Below are positions 26,004 to 34,730 of a stretch of 64,000 nt of DNA, in pieces; position 1 is the first letter of the stretch; each line of letters begins with the position of its first letter. The notes below the pieces were generated by a model. It ran no database searches. It worked only from the letters and a program-made list of their open reading frames with translations, and had not been told where the DNA came from. The stretch lies in the NCBI GenBank assembly GCA_027355725.1, contig DAIEHI010000128.1, positions 1-64,000 of the forward strand, written 5' to 3'. The DNA comes from Acidimicrobiaceae bacterium. Its GTDB lineage: Bacteria > Actinomycetota > Acidimicrobiia > Acidimicrobiales > RAAP-2. The translations under genes and the position numbers were made by a program.

Positions 26004-26737
26004 GAAAGCTCACCAGGTCGCACATGTACAACATCACCCGCATTGAACACGATCATCGCTCCATCAACCTCAACTTCGAGCTGGCCCGACGAATCAATTC
26101 CGCGAGCGACTCCCGACTCGACGCGGTTGGCGAGTTCGATGTTCACGAAGCTGCCCAGCGTCGACAATGCCCCTTCGTACTCGAGACGGAGCGTCTCTCG
26201 ACCCTCAGCGCTGTCAAGCAACGCTCTTCGAACTTCGAGTTCCTCGAGGAGAATGTCGAGGAGCGCCCTTGGAGTGATCGTGACGCCAGTCACATCGAGC
26301 ACACTCGTCGCGCGAACGTTCTTGGGGCCGGCATTCATCAAGTTGATGCCAATGCCCACGACGACCGAGAGGTCGTCGTCACCCACGACAACCTCTCCTA
26401 GTAACCCCGCAATCTTCTGATCGCCCACGAGTAAGTCGTTAGGCCACTTCAACGACGGGCGAACGCCGCTCAGTCGCACCAGTGCGGCGCGAGCCGACAG
26501 CGCAACAGCCGCCACGGCAAGATAGAGTTCGCGCGCTTCGAGAGGAGGGCGCAGGAGAATCGAACACAGGAGCGAAGTGCCGGGTGGCGCCACCCAGCTT
26601 CTGTCCAGTCGGCCCCGACCCGCTGACTGATAGTCCGCGTACGCCACACGCCCCTCTGGCGCACCACCCTTCGCCTCTCGAGCGAGCCAGGAGTTGGTTG
26701 AATCGACCTCTTTGAAGTGTTCAACGCGCCAAATCAT
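26000..26737 (-). CDS. birA: Biotin--[acetyl-CoA-carboxylase] ligase
   Basis: Activates biotin and attaches it to the carrier lysine of biotin enzymes. The 245-aa protein is the short, monofunctional form without the N-terminal repressor HTH. Visible: FKEVDSTNSWL, the biotinyl-AMP loop YQSAGRGRLDRSW, LKWPNDLLVGDQKIAGLL and VGIGINL. Start choices are TTG 26752, GTG 26746 or ATG 26737; I use the ATG, as homologues start close to this point. It is divergent from the biotin carboxylase gene, its likely substrate, about 70 bases away. Confidence 0.95.
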   Translation of the reverse strand: MIWRVEHFKEVDSTNSWLAREAKGGAPEGRVAYADYQSAGRGRLDRSWVAPPGTSLLCSILLRPPLEARELYLAVAAVALSARAALVRLSGVRPSLKWPNDLLVGDQKIAGLLGEVVVGDDDLSVVVGIGINLMNAGPKNVRATSVLDVTGVTITPRALLDILLEELEVRRALLDSAEGRETLRLEYEGALSTLGSFVNIELANRVESGVARGIDSSGQLEVEVDGAMIVFNAGDVVHVRPGELS

Positions 26738-26809
26738 CGGGTTCACACTCAAACATTAGGGTTTGTGAGACGAGTGGTAGAAAATAACAGTCCCTGTACG
26801 GAGGTTCGC

Positions 26810-28564
26810 GTGTTAAAGAAAGTCCTCATCGCCAATCGCGGCGAGATTGCGGTGCGGGTGATCCGCACGTGTCGAGAGATGGGCATCACCACCGTTGCGG
26901 TCTACTCCGAACTCGATCGCGATGCCCTACACGTACGGCTCGCCGACGAAGCGTACGCGCTCGGTGGCCAAAGTGCCGCAGAAAGCTATCTGAATACCGA
27001 AGCAATACTCGACGTCATCAAACGTTGCGGTGCCGACGCAGTACATCCGGGCTACGGATTCTTCTCAGAGAACACCGACTTCGCGCGTGCAATCACGTCG
27101 CTCGGCGTCACCTTCATCGGCCCGCCACCCGAGGCGATCGAAGTGATGGGCGACAAGATCTCGTCACGCCTCGCCGCAGAGAAGGCGGGCGTCAATGGCG
27201 TGCCCGGGCGCAACGAGACACTCACCAGCGCTGAGGAAGTCATCAGTTTCGGTGACGAAGCCGGGTGGCCCATCGCCATCAAGGCCGCCTACGGCGGCGG
27301 CGGGCGGGGCATGAAGGTTGTGAACGGCCCCGACGAAGCGCAAGCCGCGCTCGAAAGCGCGACGCGCGAGGCCCAAAGCTATTTCGGACGACCCGAGTGT
27401 TACGTCGAGCGGTACCTGACGTGGCCTCGACACATAGAGATGCAAGTGCTCGCCGACGCCCATGGCAACACGTTGTGGCTCGGTGAGCGCGACTGCTCGG
27501 CCCAGCGCCGCCACCAGAAACTGATCGAGGAATCCCCTGCCGCGAACTTTCCAGATGACGTAAGGCTCGCGATGGGCGAGGCGGCGGTCAAGGTATCGCG
27601 CGCGTGCGGCTACGTCAACGCCGGCACTGTCGAGTTCCTCTACCAAGACGGTGAGTTCTTCTTCTTGGAGATGAACACTCGACTCCAGGTGGAACACCCG
27701 GTCACGGAACTGGTCACGGGACTCGACCTCGTTGAGTGGCAGCTGCGGATCGCCTCAGGTGAAGCCCTCGACTTCACTCAAGATGAGATCCGAAGCAACG
27801 GCCATGCGATTGAAGTGCGAATCAACGCAGAAGACCCGAGCGGGGGTCGCTTCTCGCCTTCGCCTGGCACCATTACGCGATTCGACCAACCATCGGGTCC
27901 GGGCGTACGTCTAGACGCCGGCTACACCTCGGGTGACACCGTGTCGCAGTATTACGACAACCTCATCGCCAAACTCATCGTATGGGGTAGCGACCGCGAG
28001 AAAGCTCGCCGGCGCATGTTGCGCGCCATTGAAGAGACCGCGATCGAGGGCGTCGCGACCACGATGCCCGCCGACGTGATTATCCTTTCCGAGCCTGACT
28101 TCGTCAATGGAACGCACTCAACAAAATGGGTGGAGACGAACCTGGACTTCAATTCGCTCGCCACACCCGCACCGTCTGGAATCACGGTCGGCGATGGACA
28201 GGTGAGAAAGGATGTCACCGCCGAAGTCAATGGCCGTAGGGTGAACGTCTCGCTCTGGATGCCGTCGTCTGATGACGATGACCTGCCGCGCGCGCACAGC
28301 ACCGCAAAGAAGCCACGCCGCCAACACCACGCCGGCGTGCTCGGCAGCGGATCGGGCAACGTCACGGTCCCAATGCAAGGCACCATTGTCAAAGTGGCAG
28401 TCGAAGTCGGACAGGTCGTCGACGCGGGAGACACCGTGGTCATCCTCGAAGCCATGAAGATGGAGAACACCGTCAACGCCGAGACGGGCGGCACCGTGAA
28501 GCTCCTTAAGGTGAGTGCCGGTGACTCCGTGAGTGCCGGTGACATCGTGGCGGTCATTGAGTGA
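26810..28564 (+). CDS. Acyl-CoA carboxylase alpha subunit: biotin carboxylase fused to biotin carrier
   Basis: Carboxylates a protein-bound biotin for transfer to acetyl- or propionyl-CoA by a separate beta subunit. From GTG 26810 (preceded by GGAGG) it is 584 aa, starting VLKKVLIANRGEIAVRVIR. The ATP-grasp core carries AAYGGGGRGMKVV (about 160-172), the EMNTRLQVEHPVTE block and a biotin-carboxylase C-terminal domain; residues 515-584 are a biotinyl domain with the carrier Lys in EAMKMEN. This is the AccA3-type layout of actinobacteria. The beta subunit is not in the window. The end overlaps the M20 hydrolase start. Confidence 0.95.
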   Translation: MLKKVLIANRGEIAVRVIRTCREMGITTVAVYSELDRDALHVRLADEAYALGGQSAAESYLNTEAILDVIKRCGADAVHPGYGFFSENTDFARAITSLGVTFIGPPPEAIEVMGDKISSRLAAEKAGVNGVPGRNETLTSAEEVISFGDEAGWPIAIKAAYGGGGRGMKVVNGPDEAQAALESATREAQSYFGRPECYVERYLTWPRHIEMQVLADAHGNTLWLGERDCSAQRRHQKLIEESPAANFPDDVRLAMGEAAVKVSRACGYVNAGTVEFLYQDGEFFFLEMNTRLQVEHPVTELVTGLDLVEWQLRIASGEALDFTQDEIRSNGHAIEVRINAEDPSGGRFSPSPGTITRFDQPSGPGVRLDAGYTSGDTVSQYYDNLIAKLIVWGSDREKARRRMLRAIEETAIEGVATTMPADVIILSEPDFVNGTHSTKWVETNLDFNSLATPAPSGITVGDGQVRKDVTAEVNGRRVNVSLWMPSSDDDDLPRAHSTAKKPRRQHHAGVLGSGSGNVTVPMQGTIVKVAVEVGQVVDAGDTVVILEAMKMENTVNAETGGTVKLLKVSAGDSVSAGDIVAVIE

Positions 28565-29715
28565 GCGCCCAGGACCGCGCTACCAAGGCCATCGAAGCCT
28601 CGCGTGACGATCTAATTTCCCTGAGTCACTTCATTCACGCCAACCCAGAGATGGGCTACGAGGAATTCAAGAGCGCTGAAGCGGTTGCCGCGGCGTGTGA
28701 GCGCACTGGCTTCAGCGTGGAACGCGGTATAGCGTCGCTGCCCACCGCATTTCGCGCAGTGGCGGGTCACGGTGATCTACACGTGGTCATTTGCGCCGAG
28801 TACGACGCATTACCCGACGTCGGTCATGCCTGCGGCCATAACATCATCGCCGCTTCCTCAACCGGTGCAGCCATTGGCTTGGCAGCGGTGGCTGATGAGC
28901 TGAATCTTCGCGTCACGCTCCTCGGCACACCCTCCGAAGAAGGTGGCGGCGGCAAGATCGACCTCATCAACGCCGGTGAATTCAGAGATGCGCACTTCGC
29001 CATGATGATCCACCCGTGGCCCGAGGAACGACTCGAGGCGACGTGTCTCGCGGTCGATCACTTCGACGTGACTTTCGAGGGCAAGGAGGCCCACGCTTCG
29101 GCCGCGCCGTGGCAGGGTATCAACGCTCTCGACGCGCTCACGATTGCTCAAGTGGCTCTCGGACTACTTCGTCAACAGCTCGTCCCGGGTGATCAATTCC
29201 ACGGCATCGTGGCTGAAGGCGGGGCGGCTGCCAATATCATTCCGAGCCGCGTCGTCGGTCGCTTCATGGCGCGTTCGCTGACGAGCGAGCGCCTCGCCGT
29301 GCTTCGAAGTCGCATGAATGCGTGCTTCGAAGCCGGCGCGCTGGCGAGTGGTGCCACGATGAGCGTCAAGGAGCTTGGCAGCGCGTTCTCGCACATGGAG
29401 TCGGACCACGAAATTCTCAGCCACTACCGGCGAGCGGCCGAGTCACTTGGGCGACGTTTTGACCTCGATGACGCCGGGGTCGCCAAGCCCACCATCTCGA
29501 CCGATATGGCCAACGTCTCGCTCGTCGTGCCGTCGATACATCCGTTACTCGCCATCCCCACCAACGGCGCGGTGAACCACCAACCTGAGTTCACCGCAGC
29601 GTGCATCACGAGCGAGGCGGACCAAGCGGTGATCGACGGCGCTCTCGCACTTGCCCTTACCGCGATCAGCGTCGCTTCCGACCCGTCCCTACGAAACAGA
29701 TTGCAGAGCACATGA
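28561..29715 (+). CDS. M20-family amidohydrolase (M20D, aminoacyl-/aminobenzoyl-glutamate hydrolase-like)
   Basis: A 384-aa metallohydrolase cleaving amide bonds, cytoplasmic. Metal ligands appear in GHACGHN (about residues 87-93) and TPSEEGGGGK (catalytic Glu near 124), with a further His in MMIHPWP. The dimerisation domain follows (HFDVTFEGKEAHASAAPWQG). The family includes hydrolases of N-acyl amino acids and p-aminobenzoyl-glutamate; the true substrate cannot be read here. It begins at a GTG overlapping the carboxylase stop and its own stop overlaps the next gene, so the three genes are co-transcribed. Confidence 0.88.
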   Translation: MSAQDRATKAIEASRDDLISLSHFIHANPEMGYEEFKSAEAVAAACERTGFSVERGIASLPTAFRAVAGHGDLHVVICAEYDALPDVGHACGHNIIAASSTGAAIGLAAVADELNLRVTLLGTPSEEGGGGKIDLINAGEFRDAHFAMMIHPWPEERLEATCLAVDHFDVTFEGKEAHASAAPWQGINALDALTIAQVALGLLRQQLVPGDQFHGIVAEGGAAANIIPSRVVGRFMARSLTSERLAVLRSRMNACFEAGALASGATMSVKELGSAFSHMESDHEILSHYRRAAESLGRRFDLDDAGVAKPTISTDMANVSLVVPSIHPLLAIPTNGAVNHQPEFTAACITSEADQAVIDGALALALTAISVASDPSLRNRLQST

Positions 29716-30008
29716 TGATCCTCGAACACGCACTCCTACAAGTGACACCCGGCCGCGAGCAAGAGTACGAAGAATCGGTGCGCCAAGCGCTTCCGATCAT
29801 CAGCGCTGCCCCAAACTGCTTTGGTGCTGAGATTCGCCGTCAAGAAGAAAATCCCTCGACGTACCTCTTGCTCATCCGGTGGTCGTCGATTGATGCACAC
29901 ATGGCATTTCGTGAGACTGAACTCTTCACCAAGTGGCGCGAACTCACGCACCACTTCTACGTCGAGGCTCCCAGGGTGACCCACTTCCACGAGCCGGTCG
30001 GCAACTAG
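29712..30008 (+). CDS. ABM-domain (antibiotic biosynthesis monooxygenase-like) protein
   Basis: A 98-aa dimeric ferredoxin-like fold protein. [20 protein letters not shown], then [19 protein letters not shown] and the C-terminal [13 protein letters not shown] match ABM domain proteins, a family covering haem-degrading enzymes, quinol monooxygenases and unassigned members. Two ATGs, 29712 and 29715, overlap the M20 stop (ATGA); the frame open from 29601 is inside the M20 gene. Its stop TAG is shared with the convergent mutase gene (CTAG). Enzymatic activity is not established. Confidence 0.8.
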   Translation: MMILEHALLQVTPGREQEYEESVRQALPIISAAPNCFGAEIRRQEENPSTYLLLIRWSSIDAHMAFRETELFTKWRELTHHFYVEAPRVTHFHEPVGN

Positions 30009-31585
30009 TGCGGCTGGTACACGCCGAACTCACCCCGTAAGACGTCGGCGACCTCTCCCAGTGTCGCCAAGCGCGACAGTGCGACCTTCATTGGGTACAA
30101 GACGTTGGACGTTCCGCGTGCGGCGCTCGCGAGGTCTTCGAGAGCCGCTCGCACACCTTCGTCGTCTCGGCGCTTCTTGAGCGCGGCGACTCGGGCCACC
30201 TGCGCTTGCTGCTGGGCGACGTCAACGGGGAAGACATCAGCCTTCGTTGCGTCGCTCTCGTCGAAACGATTGACCCCAACCACGACCTTGTCACCGCGAT
30301 CGACGCTTCGAGCGAATTCGTAGGCCGCGGACTCGATCTCATTTTGCATGTAGTTCGATTCAATCGCCACGACCGCACCGCCCATCGCATCGATGGCTTC
30401 AATGTATTCTCGTGCTCGCTGCTCGACTTCATTGGTCAGGGACTCAACGAAGTACGAGCCCGCCAGTGGATCGACCGTGTCGGTGGCACCGGATTCAAAG
30501 CCGACGATCTGCTGGGTGCGAAGCGCCAACTTCGCGGCGCGTTCAGTGGGCAGACCGAGCGCCTCGTCAAAGCCATTGGTGTGCAGACTCTGGGTGCCGC
30601 CGAGTACAGCTGCGAGCGCCTGGAGGGTCACGCGAACGATGTTGTTCTCCGGCTGTTGTGCGGTGAGCGTCGAACCACCAGTCTGGGTGTGAAAGCGCAG
30701 CATCATCGACTTAGGATTCTGTGCGCCAAAGCGGTCACGCATGATGGTCGCCCACAATCTACGTGCGGCGCGGTATTTCGCAATCTCTTCAAAGAGATTA
30801 TTGTGCGCATTGAAGAAAAAACTCAGTCGGGGCGCGAATTCGTCGAGCACGAGGCCCGCGGCGAGTGCCGCTTCCACATACGCAACACCGTTGGCCAACG
30901 TGAAGGCGATCTCCTGGACCGCGGTCGAACCCGCTTCGCGGATGTGGTAACCAGAAATGGAGATGGTGTTCCAGTTGGGCAACTCTTTGGCGCAGTACGC
31001 GAACGTGTCGACAATGAGCCGCATCGACGGACGCGGTGGATAGATATACGTACCGCGCGCCACGTACTCCTTCAAGATGTCGTTTTGAATGGTCCCGCGC
31101 AGTTGATCACCACGAACGCCCTGCTCTTCGGCTACGAGCTGGTAGAGCAACAGAAGTGTCGAGGCCGTTGAGTTGATGGTCATCGACGTCGTCACCTCAT
31201 CGAGCGGAAGACCCGCGAGCAAGAGACGCATGTCCTCAAGCGATGAGATGGCTACTCCGACCTTTCCAACCTCACCCTCGGAACGCACGTGATCAGCGTC
31301 GTATCCCATCTGGGTCGGTAGGTCGAATGCGCACGATAGTCCCGTCTGACCTGCGCCCAAGAGGAACTTGAATCGCTGATTAGTGGCCTCGGCGGTACCA
31401 AAGCCCGCGTACTGGCGCATGGTCCAAAGCCGACCTCGATACATGCTCGGCTGCACGCCACGCGTGTAGGGAAATTCACCGGGCTCACCCAACTGCTCGG
31501 CCTCGTTGAAATCAAGAAGATTGCGCTCGTTATAGACAGCGTTCACCACGATGCCCGAATCGGTCTTGCGTTCGCTCGAGGTCAT
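30005..31585 (-). CDS. Methylmalonyl-CoA mutase large (catalytic) subunit
   Basis: Adenosylcobalamin-dependent isomerase interconverting methylmalonyl-CoA and succinyl-CoA. The 526-aa chain has the N-terminal substrate-barrel marks [20 protein letters not shown] and [13 protein letters not shown], with [19 protein letters not shown] later. It ends before any B12-binding domain (no DxHxxG motif), so a separate small subunit is needed and is not in the window. The sequence around the substrate pocket favours methylmalonyl-CoA; isobutyryl- or 2-hydroxyisobutyryl-CoA mutase large subunits have the same architecture. ATG 31585 is used; the frame to 31837 reads into the neighbour. A cobalamin adenosyltransferase lies 5 kb away. 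Confidence 0.88.
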   Translation of the reverse strand: MTSSERKTDSGIVVNAVYNERNLLDFNEAEQLGEPGEFPYTRGVQPSMYRGRLWTMRQYAGFGTAEATNQRFKFLLGAGQTGLSCAFDLPTQMGYDADHVRSEGEVGKVGVAISSLEDMRLLLAGLPLDEVTTSMTINSTASTLLLLYQLVAEEQGVRGDQLRGTIQNDILKEYVARGTYIYPPRPSMRLIVDTFAYCAKELPNWNTISISGYHIREAGSTAVQEIAFTLANGVAYVEAALAAGLVLDEFAPRLSFFFNAHNNLFEEIAKYRAARRLWATIMRDRFGAQNPKSMMLRFHTQTGGSTLTAQQPENNIVRVTLQALAAVLGGTQSLHTNGFDEALGLPTERAAKLALRTQQIVGFESGATDTVDPLAGSYFVESLTNEVEQRAREYIEAIDAMGGAVVAIESNYMQNEIESAAYEFARSVDRGDKVVVGVNRFDESDATKADVFPVDVAQQQAQVARVAALKKRRDDEGVRAALEDLASAARGTSNVLYPMKVALSRLATLGEVADVLRGEFGVYQPH

Positions 31586-31670
31586 AGTCGTAAGGTTAGG
31601 CGCTGTTCTAGAACGTGTGAAAGCAGCGATTATCTTGGCAAAACTGCAAAGTGCCGCCGATGCAGTGCGC

Positions 31671-32219
31671 ATGGAGCAGACTGGTGGGATGTACTGTCCC
31701 CACTGCGGCACCCAAGTCCAGACCAATCGCTGCAGCGTCTGTGGGACCCTGGTCGCGATGACGAGCGAAGGGATTGACAGCGCGCCCATGCTGTCAGGCT
31801 GGTGGCGACGCGTCGGTGCAACCCTCGTTGATGACATACTGCTCTTCGTGCCGACCTACGTCGTCATTGTGGCCGTGACCGCTGCCCTTGGCCTGGTCAC
31901 AGGAACTATTGCCGGACTGATCGTGCAAGGTATCTACATGGTCAAACTTCTGGCCCGCCCGGCAGGTCAGACCGTGGGTAATCGCATGGTCGACACCTAC
32001 GTCCGTGATGCGACAACCGGCCAGGCACTCACGAACCAGCAGGTCCTCAGGCGATGGGGCTTCGTAGCGGTCTACAGCTTGTTCGGTGTCACTGGCTCAG
32101 TGCTGGGCACGAGCATCGTTGGGATCATCGGACTCGTGGACTGTCTCTACCCGCTCTTCAATGCTCGAAAGCAGACCCTGCATGACCGCTTCGCCGGCAC
32201 CATTGTGCTGCGTAAGTGA
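31671..32219 (+). CDS. Zinc-ribbon RDD-family membrane protein
   Basis: About 182 aa. A short N-terminal zinc ribbon ([10 protein letters not shown] and RCSVCGT) precedes an RDD domain: [17 protein letters not shown], membrane helices near residues 60-90, and [13 protein letters not shown] at the end. RDD proteins are multi-helix membrane proteins of mostly unknown function, some linked to ion transport. The start is uncertain: ATG 31671 or ATG 31689; longer frames overlap the mutase promoter region. The next gene is a paralogue without the zinc ribbon. Confidence 0.75.
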   Translation: MEQTGGMYCPHCGTQVQTNRCSVCGTLVAMTSEGIDSAPMLSGWWRRVGATLVDDILLFVPTYVVIVAVTAALGLVTGTIAGLIVQGIYMVKLLARPAGQTVGNRMVDTYVRDATTGQALTNQQVLRRWGFVAVYSLFGVTGSVLGTSIVGIIGLVDCLYPLFNARKQTLHDRFAGTIVLRK

Positions 32220-32287
32220 GGCCACCTCGACTCGCAGACAGTCCGTGAAGAACTCATTAATTCTTGCGTGAATCGCTACAAAGAGTG

Positions 32288-32315
32288 ACACTACGAATCG
32301 ACGCCTACGTAGTGT
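32288..32315. promoter_or_regulatory. Inverted repeat between the two RDD genes
   Basis: Perfect 8-bp arms ACACTACG (32288-32295) and CGTAGTGT (32308-32315) around a 12-base spacer. It sits in a 162-base gap upstream of the second RDD gene. No T-run follows, so an operator is more likely than a terminator. Confidence 0.35.
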
Positions 32316-32381
32316 TGGAACCATGACTCTTCAGTACCTCATCAGCCACCGGGCGGCTCACTCACGTAAGGCACGCACGCT

Positions 32382-32855
32382 ATGACGATCGACATTGGTA
32401 CTGACAAGGTCACCGGCAAGCCCCTAGCCAACTGGGGTCAACGAGTGGGCGCCACATTGATTGACTTTCTCATCATGCTCATTCCAGAGGTGGTGCTGCG
32501 CGATGTGCTGGGCGACGCGATTGGCTCAAGCATCTACCTCGTCGTGTTCGGCATCTATCTCGTGACGCAGTGGAACCTCTTCGATGGACGCACCATCGGC
32601 AACCGCGTAGCCAAGACTCAGGTCCTCGACGCTACGAGCGGTGCCTCAATAACCAACAAGCAGGCCTTCAATCGGTACCTCTACCTCGAGCTCTACGCAA
32701 TTGTCGATCTGTACGGTGCGGTTGAGGGTGTGCGATTGGTGGTGTTATTTGCGGGCGTCTACGGTGTCGTGAACGTCCTACTCCCCTTGTTCGATCAGCG
32801 GCGCCAGACCCTGCACGACAAGTTCGCGCGCACAATCGTGGTTGTCAAAAACTGA
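32382..32855 (+). CDS. RDD-family membrane protein
   Basis: A 157-aa paralogue of the preceding gene. It has the RDD start NWGQRVGATLIDFLIML, a central GRTIGNRVAKTQVLDATSG (compare [19 protein letters not shown] in its neighbour) and the same ending, RRQTLHDKFARTIVVV. Three membrane segments are apparent. No Cys pair is present. The function of RDD proteins is not known in detail. It converges with the rhodanese-MoeB gene, with 27 bases between stops. Confidence 0.8.
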   Translation: MTIDIGTDKVTGKPLANWGQRVGATLIDFLIMLIPEVVLRDVLGDAIGSSIYLVVFGIYLVTQWNLFDGRTIGNRVAKTQVLDATSGASITNKQAFNRYLYLELYAIVDLYGAVEGVRLVVLFAGVYGVVNVLLPLFDQRRQTLHDKFARTIVVVKN

Positions 32856-32882
32856 TGTGAGAGAACGTCGGTTGCGAAGTTC

Positions 32883-34046
32883 CTAGACGCCGACCGGGTG
32901 CGGCATGCACAAGTCGTCGTACTCTGCGATCACGATAGGAGGAGCATCTTCTCCGCACGCTGGGCAGGTTGGGTCCCTTCGAACCTTGAACGTTCGAAAA
33001 CTCTGGTCAAGGGCGTCATAGGTGAGCAGCCGTCCCACCAACGGATCACCGAGTTCGAGGATCAACTTGATCGTTTCGATGGCTTGGATGGATCCAACAA
33101 TGCCCGGCAAGACACCGAGCACTCCCGCCTCGGCGCAACTTGGCGCGAGTTCAGCGGGCGGTGGCTCGGGGATCATGCAGCGGTAGCAGGGTCCGACGTA
33201 GGGGTTGAAGACCGTGATCTGGCCTTCGAATCGGAAGATCGAACCGTGCACCACGGGAATGTTCTTCAAGAGCGCTGCATCATTGACGAGGTAGCGAGTA
33301 GGGAAGTTGTCCGTACCGTCAACGATCACGTCGTAGCCATCGATGATGTCAAGGATGTTGTCCGCACCTAGTCGCGTGTCGTAAGTGACCACTTTGAGGT
33401 CGGGGTTCATCGCCTCAAGCGTCAATCGAGCGCTGTCGACCTTTCGCATGCCCACGCGATCGAGGTTGTGCAGGATCTGACGCTGCAGGTTCGAGGAGTC
33501 CACGACGTCCATGTCGATGATCCCGATGGTTCCCACTCCGGCAGCAGCGAGGTACAGCGCGGCGGGTGAGCCCAGTCCGCCCGCGCCGAGCAGCAGCACC
33601 TTCGAGTCAAGCAACTTCATCTGACCACTCTCACCAACTTCAGGCAAGAGGAGATGGCGGTGGTAGCGAATTCGCTGGTCCTGGGTCATGGTTCGAGGTG
33701 TGTCCCAGGTGAGACCCTCGTCCTTCCACTTGTTGAATCCACCGATGATCGACACGACGTCGGTGTAGCCAAGGTCTTGAAGCGTCTTGGTCGCGAATGC
33801 CGAACGCACGCCACCCGCGCAGTACACCGCGATCGGCGCGTTCTTATCGGGTAGGCGCCCTTCGATCGAGAACTCGAGGTTCCCGCGAGCGACGTGCACG
33901 GCCCCCGGCACGGCGCCCTGTTCATGCTCGTCGGGCTCTCGCACGTCGAGCAACGTGTAGTAGTCGAGCCGAGCGGCAACTTCGTGAGGGTCGATTTCGC
34001 GAATCTCGGACTTGGCAGCGTTCAGTAGATCTCGAGGTGTGGACAA
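32883..34046 (-). CDS. Rhodanese-MoeB fusion (adenylyl- and sulfurtransferase, MoeZ-like with reversed domains)
   Basis: A 387-aa protein that would adenylate and thiolate the C-terminus of ubiquitin-like sulfur carriers (MoaD, CysO or ThiS). Residues 1-115 are a rhodanese domain with the persulfide loop CAGGVRSAFA; residues about 120-387 are the E1-like ThiF/MoeB domain with nucleotide loop GAGGLGSPAALYLAAAGVG, QRQILHN, SCAEAGVLGVLPG, and two zinc Cys pairs (CYRC and CPAC). In MoeZ and Uba4 the order is the reverse, E1-like domain first. A minus-strand ribosome-binding site (AAGGAGCG) precedes the ATG. No sulfur-carrier gene is near. Confidence 0.9.
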   Translation of the reverse strand: MSTPRDLLNAAKSEIREIDPHEVAARLDYYTLLDVREPDEHEQGAVPGAVHVARGNLEFSIEGRLPDKNAPIAVYCAGGVRSAFATKTLQDLGYTDVVSIIGGFNKWKDEGLTWDTPRTMTQDQRIRYHRHLLLPEVGESGQMKLLDSKVLLLGAGGLGSPAALYLAAAGVGTIGIIDMDVVDSSNLQRQILHNLDRVGMRKVDSARLTLEAMNPDLKVVTYDTRLGADNILDIIDGYDVIVDGTDNFPTRYLVNDAALLKNIPVVHGSIFRFEGQITVFNPYVGPCYRCMIPEPPPAELAPSCAEAGVLGVLPGIVGSIQAIETIKLILELGDPLVGRLLTYDALDQSFRTFKVRRDPTCPACGEDAPPIVIAEYDDLCMPHPVGV

Positions 34047-34070
34047 CGGTCGCTCCTTCTTTGTCTAGAA

Positions 34071-34114
34071 ATCTTACCTGCTAGGTCAACTTTCAATGAC
34101 ATCACACCTGCTAG
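34071..34114. promoter_or_regulatory. Divergent promoter region with two ACCTGCTAG repeats 30 bp apart
   Basis: ACCTGCTAG occurs at 34076-34084 and 34106-34114, a spacing of 30 bases, about three helical turns. The first copy is part of a dyad ACCT-gct-AGGT (34076-34086). A minus-strand TAAGAT (complement of 34071-34076), a good -10 box for the rhodanese-MoeB gene, abuts it. The second copy ends 11 bases from the nitroreductase start. This arrangement suggests a shared operator. Confidence 0.4.
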
Positions 34115-34124
34115 ACCTCATCAC

Positions 34125-34730
34125 GTGGAACTTGCCTCGCTTCTCGCGCAACGCCGGATGGTCAGATCCTTTGATGGTACGCCTGTGGACCTTGAATGGT
34201 TGGACGGACTCTGCGCCACAGCCTTGTGGGCGCCAAGTGCCGGCAACAGTGCTGGCGTACGGATGCACACCATAGGCCATGAATTATTACCGCGGTACTT
34301 CGACGTCGCCACGGACGAGCACTGGCGTAGTGGGGCTCGACGAGCGGACGGGTTGCAGCGAGCCGGAGGGGTTGTGCTCGTGACCACTCGCCCTCAGGAC
34401 TATCTCGCCCGCTACACAGAACCCGACAAGTTGAGTTCCGGACTCGGCGATGAGCAAGCCTGGCCCCTGCCGTACTGGCACACAGACGCAGCCATGGCAA
34501 CCATGGCACTGCTCTTGCTCATCGAGGAAGACGGGTGGCAAGCCACCCTTTGGGGGAATTTTCGACACGGTGCAGACATACTCAGCTGGGCCGGCATTGA
34601 AGATGAGGCGCTCTTTGGTGCCATCCTCGTAGGACGAGGGGATGGCAACGACCCACGCTCTGGTTCATTGCAGCGCCCCGTGCCGGCGCGCGCCGAGCGG
34701 GTTCGTCGCGTCGCGCCTAAGCCTTCGTGA
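34125..34730 (+). CDS. Nitroreductase-family protein
   Basis: A 201-aa FMN-dependent reductase fold protein. The N-terminal RRMVRSFDGTPVDLEWLDGL and APSAGNSAG match the family's FMN-binding start, and GWQATLWGNFRHGADIL the C-terminal part. Nitroreductases reduce nitroaromatics, quinones and other acceptors with NAD(P)H; the substrate is unknown, and an F420-linked role cannot be excluded. It starts at GTG 34125 and overlaps the convergent pepA end by 14 bases. Confidence 0.82.
   Translation: MELASLLAQRRMVRSFDGTPVDLEWLDGLCATALWAPSAGNSAGVRMHTIGHELLPRYFDVATDEHWRSGARRADGLQRAGGVVLVTTRPQDYLARYTEPDKLSSGLGDEQAWPLPYWHTDAAMATMALLLLIEEDGWQATLWGNFRHGADILSWAGIEDEALFGAILVGRGDGNDPRSGSLQRPVPARAERVRRVAPKPS

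Noticed and set aside
27164-27697. 177-aa minus-strand frame inside the biotin carboxylase gene
   Set aside because: Antisense shadow of conserved ATP-grasp sequence.
30206-31171. 321-aa plus-strand frame inside the mutase gene
   Set aside because: Antisense shadow; the mutase frame has family motifs throughout.
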